DNA from: a bacterium
GTDB lineage: Bacteria > Latescibacterota > UBA2968 > GCA-2709665
Direction of reading: 5' to 3'
NCBI GenBank assembly: GCA_027619145.1
Contig: JAQCGA010000261.1
Coordinates: 1 to 6,258, forward strand
Length of the DNA stretch: 6,258 nucleotides
Below the pieces are notes generated by a model, which did no database searches, was not told the DNA's origin, and saw nothing but the letters and a program-made list of their open reading frames with translations. The position numbers and the translations under genes were made by a program. Below are positions 1 through 4,944 of the stretch, piece by piece; the stretch's first letter is position 1, and the number at the start of each line of letters is the position of its first letter.

Positions 1-125
1 TTTCCCGGAAAATTCGCATCAATTGGATTGTCCCGGTTTCGGCCGCACCCCCATACTCCCACCAGGGCAACAATCAGCCATACCAGCGCCCCAAGATCCG
101 CACGAGGCGAAATCCAACGCATCAT
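1..125 (-). CDS. Putative lipoprotein, N-terminal part only (runs off left edge)
   Basis: This open frame starts at ATG 125-123 and remains open to the window edge, giving about 41 residues. The protein begins MMRWISPRAD, followed by a hydrophobic stretch (about residues 11-26, LGALVWLIVALVGVWG) and then a cysteine, Cys27, in the context VWGC. This is a type II signal peptide with a slightly atypical lipobox (Trp at -2). After the cysteine comes GRNRDNPIDANFPG; an Asn-Pro-[Leu/Ile/Phe]-Asp stretch soon after the lipid cysteine is, from memory, common in lipoproteins of Fibrobacterota and candidate phyla that continue into Ig-like or repeat domains. A strong AAGGAG lies 6 nt upstream of the first ATG, and the gene begins 59 nt after the stop of the 145-residue secreted protein, so the two are probably co-transcribed. 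A second ATG directly follows the first, so the start may be one codon later. Domain content and function cannot be seen. The role as an envelope lipoprotein is an inference from the signal peptide. Confidence 0.72.
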   Translation of the reverse strand, partial: MMRWISPRADLGALVWLIVALVGVWGCGRNRDNPIDANFPG

Positions 126-131
126 AACCCT

Positions 132-137
132 CTCCTT
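132..137 (-). promoter_or_regulatory. Ribosome binding site of the left-edge lipoprotein
   Basis: The minus strand reads AAGGAG here, 6 nt before ATG 125-123 and 9 nt before the adjacent ATG at 122-120. This site decides the start of an otherwise easily missed gene fragment. Confidence 0.7.
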
Positions 138-184
138 CGCCCCCACGCGCCTATCTGATGACAAACGTTAGCGTCTACATGCAC

Positions 185-622
185 TTAAAATCGCCCCTTC
201 AACCCAACCGTAAAGGTCTGTGTCCGAATGTCTGACTGAACGTCCAGATGCAACCGGCGGTCCAATTTGGGAATATTATCATCTACTCCACTCGATAGCA
301 TAAGGCGCAACCCGCCTGCCAGCAAAAGAAGCGACATCCCCAGGCTGATCTGACTTTTGGTATCCCGGTCGCTGGTACGCCGATATAGCCGCTCGGCCTC
401 TTCTGCAGTGCGTGCCACTTTGTACGCATCGAAAATAACGTTGGCATCCCGTCTAAAATCGATGGCCTTTTTGCCCATCCAGGCACTTCCCCCCAGGAAG
501 AGAATACCAAAAGTTCGACTGGACGTGAAAAACGACCGCGCCTGAACCGGCACTGCCAGCATAAAAACCAGCAACGCCGATGCAACCAGGCAAGAAATAA
601 ATCTTGGGGCCTGCTTGCCCAT
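185..622 (-). CDS. Secreted or envelope protein of unknown function, 145 aa
   Basis: I do not recognise a named family. Residues 1-28 form a Sec-type signal peptide: basic start MGKQAPR, hydrophobic core about 9-24, and a VQA cleavage motif before Arg29. The Cys at position 11 is inside the signal and not in a lipobox. The mature part has a glycine-containing hydrophobic stretch (about 39-50), a charged, probably helical middle (about 54-90, rich in Arg, Asp, Glu and Ala), a second hydrophobic segment (about 92-110), and a tail of alternating polar and nonpolar residues ending TFTVGLKGRF. A terminal Phe on such an amphipathic strand is the usual recognition signal of outer-membrane beta-barrel proteins, but 145 residues with two hydrophobic segments is not a classic barrel, so outer-membrane location is only a possibility. 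The start at 622 is supported by AAAAGGAG at 637-630, 7 nt upstream. The stop is TAA. The gene lies 225 nt after the RDD gene and 59 nt before the lipoprotein, and probably forms a unit with the latter. Confidence 0.75.
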   Translation of the reverse strand: MGKQAPRFISCLVASALLVFMLAVPVQARSFFTSSRTFGILFLGGSAWMGKKAIDFRRDANVIFDAYKVARTAEEAERLYRRTSDRDTKSQISLGMSLLLLAGGLRLMLSSGVDDNIPKLDRRLHLDVQSDIRTQTFTVGLKGRF

Positions 623-663
623 AGGTTTGCTCCTTTTACAACACCAGACAAGAAAAATGGACT

Positions 664-693
664 GCCTGTGTCATGGAAATGCGAAACACAGGC
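664..693 (-). promoter_or_regulatory. 8-bp inverted repeat with downstream T-tract: leader hairpin or weak terminator
   Basis: The arms GCCTGTGT (693-686) and ACACAGGC (671-664) are perfectly complementary around a 14-nt loop. Reading on the minus strand, a run of five T (657-653) begins 6 nt after the stem. This is further than in a standard intrinsic terminator and the loop is large, so it could be a weak terminator for the upstream RDD operon, a hairpin in the leader of the 145-aa gene, or an operator. It sits 42 nt before that gene's start codon. The symmetry is directly visible; the function is inferred. Confidence 0.35.
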
Positions 694-801
694 GATACAC
701 CTGCCATTGAGTACGAAACTTTGAAGAGATCAGGAGAACTGGAAACGAACGCTTCCGATGGGGAGAAAGAAGAGATGGGATATGCCTGGGGGGGTTCTAA
801 A

Positions 802-830
802 ACTATAAGAAATAGGCGTCTAAAAATCAA
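802..830 (-). promoter_or_regulatory. Candidate sigma70-type promoter for the secreted protein/lipoprotein unit
   Basis: On the minus strand TTGATT (830-825) is followed after exactly 17 nt by TATAGT (807-802). This matches four of six bases of TTGACA and five of six of TATAAT with ideal spacing. It lies just after the RDD stop codon in an AT-richer patch, and would give a leader of about 170 nt before the ATG at 622. That leader would include the 8-bp inverted repeat at 664-693. It was found by eye, and such matches also occur by chance in AT-rich spacers. Confidence 0.4.
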
Positions 831-847
831 CTCTAAACCTTTAAAAA

Positions 848-1600
848 TCATTCGTATTTACGTTCTGCCGCTGTTTTTTCCCAGACCCGCTGGGTACGCA
901 CCACCCGTGTGCCGGCAAGCCGATCATGCAATGTACGTTTTTGCCTGTCCCAGAGCATCCACAGGCTGCTCACGCCAAGTGTTAGAAAAAACAACGCGTA
1001 CTGTCCCAAAAATCGCAGCAACGCCTGTTTGAAAGACACAGAATCACCCTGGGCCGAAACCAAACGCACACCCACCTCTCGCATTCCTGGCGTACAGCCA
1101 GATCGTACCCAGGCAGGCAAGGTCAACACGGCCTTGAACAGGAGCACACCGACAACCCACACGCCCACAGTCTCCCACGCAGCAAGATCTCCCTGGAGCA
1201 ATGCATCGTAAAACCGGGCCAGAGGAGAAGGCCCGCGACGAGGTCCCGGAGCAGAAGCCTGCCCACCACCCACAAGCGTCATCAACCCCCAGGCTGCTCC
1301 TCCAGGGATGAGAAGATGTACAAACAGATCTACCAGGCTTGCCCAGAGACGGCGCAGAAAGCTTGCGGCTACCAGATCCTCCGCTGGCGCAGAGAGACTG
1401 CCGGCGTCCAGTTCACGGAGCCTTCGCTCAATTTCGTTGTAGACCATTTCGAAACGTTTCGGATACGTCTCCCGGTCCAGGTGCGCATAAATATCTTCCA
1501 ATTCAGACAGCGTATTCTGGCCGATGCGCTCCAGGTAAGCCACATCTGCGGCTTCACGCCACTGGGTATCCTCTGCATTTCTTGCATCCAAATTTGGCAT
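848..1600 (-). CDS. RDD-family membrane protein, 250 aa
   Basis: RDD proteins are small inner-membrane proteins named for conserved Arg and Asp residues. Some have been linked to ion transport, but most have no known role. The three landmarks are visible: RRLWASLVD (83-91, giving the Arg and first Asp), GCTPGMREVGVRLV (168-181, matching the usual Gly-x-Thr-Pro-Gly-Lys/Met loop), and LWDRQKRTLHDRLAGT (216-231, with Asp218 and the His-Asp pair). Membrane segments lie at about 88-111, 144-164 and 197-215. Between the first two is a Pro/Gly-rich loop (113-126). Residues 1-66 precede the domain and are polar and helical, including LDRETYPKRF (41-50), a cytosolic extension that I recall from other bacterial membrane proteins but cannot name. 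The ATG at 1600 is supported by GAAAGG (1611-1606), 5 nt upstream, within the 20-nt gap after the pump's stop, so co-transcription with the efflux genes is likely. Family assignment is firm, function unknown. The C-terminus ends at TGA 850-848. Confidence 0.9.
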   Translation of the reverse strand: MPNLDARNAEDTQWREAADVAYLERIGQNTLSELEDIYAHLDRETYPKRFEMVYNEIERRLRELDAGSLSAPAEDLVAASFLRRLWASLVDLFVHLLIPGGAAWGLMTLVGGGQASAPGPRRGPSPLARFYDALLQGDLAAWETVGVWVVGVLLFKAVLTLPAWVRSGCTPGMREVGVRLVSAQGDSVSFKQALLRFLGQYALFFLTLGVSSLWMLWDRQKRTLHDRLAGTRVVRTQRVWEKTAAERKYE

Positions 1601-1620
1601 ATGTGCCTTTCTATTCCCAC

Positions 1621-4600
1621 TCAGTCCTTACGGTCAGTCAGCGAATAAAGTGTGGGAATCAGCACCAGCGTCACCAGCGTAGAAACCACCAGCCCACCAA
1701 TTACGGTAACCGCCATGGGCGCACGGATTTCTGCACCCTGGCCTACGGGGAATACCATACGCACCCCCCCCATCATAAACTGAAGCAATGAATCCGGCAT
1801 CACCTGCCCCAAACCAGCCTGCACGGCTTCTACAAAGGGGTGGAAATCGAAAATGCCCAGGGCCATGGGCATCAGGCCCAGCACGGTTGTAGACGTCGTC
1901 ATCAAAATGGGCCTGAGCCGTACCCGGCAGGCCTGTTCGATCGCCTGGAACTTGGGCATCCCCTCTTCTCTGCGGAGCATATTAATATAATCAATGAGAA
2001 CAATCGCATTGTTTACCACAATGCCTGCCAGCATAATCAACCCGATCAACACAACCACGCTCACAGCTTGCCCTGAAACCAACAACATCACCACCACACC
2101 CACCAGCCCGAAAGGAATGGAAAACATAATTACGAACGGGTGGATCAGAGATTCAAACTGCGAAGCCATGACCAGATATACCAGGAAGATTGCCAGAGCA
2201 ATTGCAAGTTTCATACTGTCAAAAGACCGCTTGCGTTCTTCGTTCTGCCCGCCAACCTTAATACTATAATCTCCCGATACCTGCACCTGTCTGGCCTCCC
2301 GCTCAATATCTTCAACCACGTCGGACAGGCTGCGCCCCTCCAGGTTGGCAGACACCAGCGCCACGCGCTCCTGGTCTATCCTCCGAATTTCAGCAGGCCC
2401 CATTTCCACGGTCAGGTCTGCCACGACGGCCAGCGGAATCGGGGCCGATGCACCGGCTGGACTTACAACGAGACGCTTCAAATCTTCCACGGTGCTGCGA
2501 TGTTCCTCTTTTGCACGCACCCGAATATCTATTTTTCGGTCGCCTTGCGTAAACTCTGTGGCCACCTCACCTTGCACCTGATTCCGAATAATTGCACCAA
2601 TGGCACTGATGGTGGTACCCATCTGGGCTACACGTTCCCGATTAAAGCGAATCTGCACCTCCGGATTGCCGCCTTCTGCGCTCGTCTTCACGTCCACCAA
2701 TCCAGGAATTCGTTGCATCCGGGCTACCATCTCCTGGGATAAACCCTGCAGAGTCTTCAAGTTATACCCGGTAATTTCCACCTCAACAGGCGTTTTGGAC
2801 GTGAAGAACGACGGCCGTGCAAACTTAAAATCCACCGCAGGAATATTGCGTAAGAGACCGCGCAGACGTTCCATCACAGCTTCTTCTCGCTCCCGGATCA
2901 TCCCGTATTTTAGGGCCACCTGGAGTTCGCCAATATTTTCGCGTTCTTCCCCTGCCCCGCCTCCAGATGAACCACTGGACCCAATCACGCTGTACACCAG
3001 GCGCACTTCCGGCTGCGCCCTCACAATGCGCTCCATCTGCTGCAGGGCCTGCTCTGTAACGGCCAGCGGGGTTCCAACCGGCAACTCTACACCAATGGCA
3101 AACTCCCCCTGGCTCATCTCAGGGATTAACTCGCTACCCAGAAATCGAACCAACGTCAAAGACGATGCCAAAATTCCCAGCGCAGACAGCAGAACCAGTG
3201 CACGGTGGCTCAAGGACCAGCGAATCACAATTGGGTAAACCCGGTACGCCTGTCCTACAAACCGGTCAAACACCCAGATGATAGGGGAGAGCAGCTTAAG
3301 CACCCCTTCCCCAATGGCCCGGGCTATGCGCCAGACCAGACCCACCACGCGCGCCATTCCTTCAGTAGAACTCCGGCCCAACTCCTGCCGCCGCCGCTCC
3401 ACTTCCGCCACTTCTCCCATCCACTCGAACTGAAGCGAAGCCAACATGGGAATCAACGTCAGCGCAACCAGCAAAGACGCCACCAGCGAGTAAGTCACCG
3501 TGAGCGCTTGATCCCTAAACAACTGTCCTGCAATTCCCTCCACGAACACGATGGGCACAAATACGCAAACGGTCGTCAGCGTAGAAGCCACAACGGCTTT
3601 ACCGACCTCGCTGGCACCCCGGTCGGTAGCCTGTAGTGCAGACATGCCTTCATCCCGATAGCGTTGCACGCTTTCGAGCACCACAATCGAGTTGTCCACC
3701 AACATCCCAATGCCCAGGGCCAACCCGCCCAGCGACATAATATTCAAGCTCACGTCTGACGCATACATCAAGAAAAATGTGGCCACCACAGAAATTGGAA
3801 TGGACAGGCCAATAATGGCTGTACTCTTCGGATTTCCCAAAAAAAGATAGAGCACAATGATGGCCAGAACACCACCCATAATGGCCGTATTGAGCACCTC
3901 GGACACAGACTCTTCAATAAACGTAGACTGGTTGAATACCACTTCCATCCGGGCATCGCCCAGAAGTTCGCCGGCCTCTTTCTCGAACTCGACCAGTTTT
4001 TCATTGAGCCTTCGGGCCACCGTAACCGTATTGGCATCGCCTTCTTTAAAGATGGCCAATTCCACACTTTCCTGCCCGTTGATGCGCGTGATCACCTTCC
4101 GTTCTTTGTGCCCGCGCACCACCTCACCCACATCGGCCAGCGTAATCACGGTACCGTCGCGCTCGGCCACCACAATATCCTGGATCTCGTCCACGGTGCG
4201 AAACTCGTTGAGAGTGCGCACCAGGTATTCTGCCTCGCCGTCTTTCAGTTGCCCGCCGGTCAAATTTACATTTTCTTGCGCCAACCGGCTTACCACCTGG
4301 TTGAGTTGAATGTGAAATGCTGCCAACCGGGGCTCATCAATGGACACATGAATTTCTTCTTCCAATCCACCGTTCACCCGGACGGCAGCCACACCTTCCA
4401 GACTTTCCAGTTCCGGCCTGATTTGCTCTTCGGCCAGCAAGCGCAACGCCACCAGACTTTCCTGGCCGTACAACCCCACGCGCAAAATCGGATCCAGAGA
4501 CGGATCGAACCGAAGCAACACCGGCTTGTCCGCACCCTGCGGCAATTGCAACCGGTCCAGCTTCTCCCGGATGTCCAGGGAAGCAAAGTCCATGTCCGTT

Positions 4601-4893
4601 CCCCAGGAAAACTCTACCACCACTTCAGATACGCCCGGGCGGGATACGGAACTCACACGGATTACGTTTGTAACCACGCCTACAGCCCCTTCAATGGGCT
4701 CCGTAATCAGGCGCTCCATCTCAGAGGGTGCGGTGCCTTCGTACTCCGTGCGCACCGTCAAGGTAGGATACGTAATATCCGGCAGCAAGTTGATGGCCAG
4801 CCGCTGGAAGGCAACCATTCCAAAAATAACGGCCGCAACAACAAACATGGTCACCGTGACCCGGCGGCGGGTTGAAAATTGAATTAATTTCAT
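1621..4893 (-). CDS. RND efflux pump, inner-membrane permease, HAE1 (AcrB/MdtC-like) type
   Basis: This is the proton-driven pump of a tripartite efflux complex; it takes substrates from the periplasm or membrane and passes them to the adaptor and an outer-membrane channel. The 1090 residues (AcrB has 1049) show the duplicated RND layout: TM1 (11-28), first periplasmic region (about 30-333), TM2-TM6 (about 334-486), a long cytosolic linker (487-563), TM7 (564-584), second periplasmic region (about 585-893), TM8-TM11 (about 894-1014) and TM12 (about 1058-1084). The start MKLIQFSTRRRVTVTM is typical. TM4 carries VDN (399-401), giving one proton-relay Asp where AcrB has Asp-Asp. TM10 carries NNAIVLID (961-968), with Asn where AcrB has its key Lys, a pattern I recall from many HAE1 pumps outside the AcrB group. 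I see no CusA-like methionine set, so metal export is not suggested. An insertion of about 38 residues lies between TM11 and TM12. The adaptor gene ends 51 nt upstream. The ribosome binding site is weak (GAGTTGG), but the start matches the family. The substrate cannot be predicted. Confidence 0.96.
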   Translation of the reverse strand: MKLIQFSTRRRVTVTMFVVAAVIFGMVAFQRLAINLLPDITYPTLTVRTEYEGTAPSEMERLITEPIEGAVGVVTNVIRVSSVSRPGVSEVVVEFSWGTDMDFASLDIREKLDRLQLPQGADKPVLLRFDPSLDPILRVGLYGQESLVALRLLAEEQIRPELESLEGVAAVRVNGGLEEEIHVSIDEPRLAAFHIQLNQVVSRLAQENVNLTGGQLKDGEAEYLVRTLNEFRTVDEIQDIVVAERDGTVITLADVGEVVRGHKERKVITRINGQESVELAIFKEGDANTVTVARRLNEKLVEFEKEAGELLGDARMEVVFNQSTFIEESVSEVLNTAIMGGVLAIIVLYLFLGNPKSTAIIGLSIPISVVATFFLMYASDVSLNIMSLGGLALGIGMLVDNSIVVLESVQRYRDEGMSALQATDRGASEVGKAVVASTLTTVCVFVPIVFVEGIAGQLFRDQALTVTYSLVASLLVALTLIPMLASLQFEWMGEVAEVERRRQELGRSSTEGMARVVGLVWRIARAIGEGVLKLLSPIIWVFDRFVGQAYRVYPIVIRWSLSHRALVLLSALGILASSLTLVRFLGSELIPEMSQGEFAIGVELPVGTPLAVTEQALQQMERIVRAQPEVRLVYSVIGSSGSSGGGAGEERENIGELQVALKYGMIREREEAVMERLRGLLRNIPAVDFKFARPSFFTSKTPVEVEITGYNLKTLQGLSQEMVARMQRIPGLVDVKTSAEGGNPEVQIRFNRERVAQMGTTISAIGAIIRNQVQGEVATEFTQGDRKIDIRVRAKEEHRSTVEDLKRLVVSPAGASAPIPLAVVADLTVEMGPAEIRRIDQERVALVSANLEGRSLSDVVEDIEREARQVQVSGDYSIKVGGQNEERKRSFDSMKLAIALAIFLVYLVMASQFESLIHPFVIMFSIPFGLVGVVVMLLVSGQAVSVVVLIGLIMLAGIVVNNAIVLIDYINMLRREEGMPKFQAIEQACRVRLRPILMTTSTTVLGLMPMALGIFDFHPFVEAVQAGLGQVMPDSLLQFMMGGVRMVFPVGQGAEIRAPMAVTVIGGLVVSTLVTLVLIPTLYSLTDRKD

Positions 4894-4944
4894 ATACCCA
4901 ACTCTGAAAAACCGGAAATCATCCCGGGATAAAGTGTGTAGCGA

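Noticed and set aside
126..184. Searched the 59-nt gap between the secreted protein and lipoprotein genes for a terminator or promoter.
   Set aside because: Only the lipoprotein ribosome binding site is clear; the AACGTT palindrome near 164-169 is too short to call a hairpin.
636..851. A 71-residue minus-strand frame that fills the gap between the RDD and secreted-protein genes, its ATG overlapping the RDD stop as ATGA.
   Set aside because: The overlap is attractive, but there is no ribosome binding site before the ATG, the product (MIFKGLELIFRRLFLIV onwards) is low-quality and Ser/Phe-rich without recognisable motifs, and the region also holds a candidate promoter and an inverted repeat.
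673..1032. A 119-residue plus-strand frame over the gap and the RDD 3' end.
   Set aside because: It overlaps the well-supported RDD gene in antisense, and its product is Pro/Cys/Arg-rich with no family features.
4108..4875. A 255-residue plus-strand frame antisense to the pump.
   Set aside because: Its composition (many His, Gln, Arg) is typical of an antisense shadow of a real GC-rich gene, and it overlaps an unambiguous RND coding region.
1621..4893. Considered the pump as a CusA-type heavy-metal exporter.
   Set aside because: The TM4 and TM10 motifs and overall length fit HAE1 pumps, and no CusA-like methionine set or neighbouring metal-binding gene is visible.
4921..4930. Perfect 10-nt palindrome ATCCCGGGAT in the gap between adaptor and pump genes.
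   Set aside because: It is short, lacks a loop or T-tract, and lies inside an operon gap of 51 nt, so chance is the simplest explanation.
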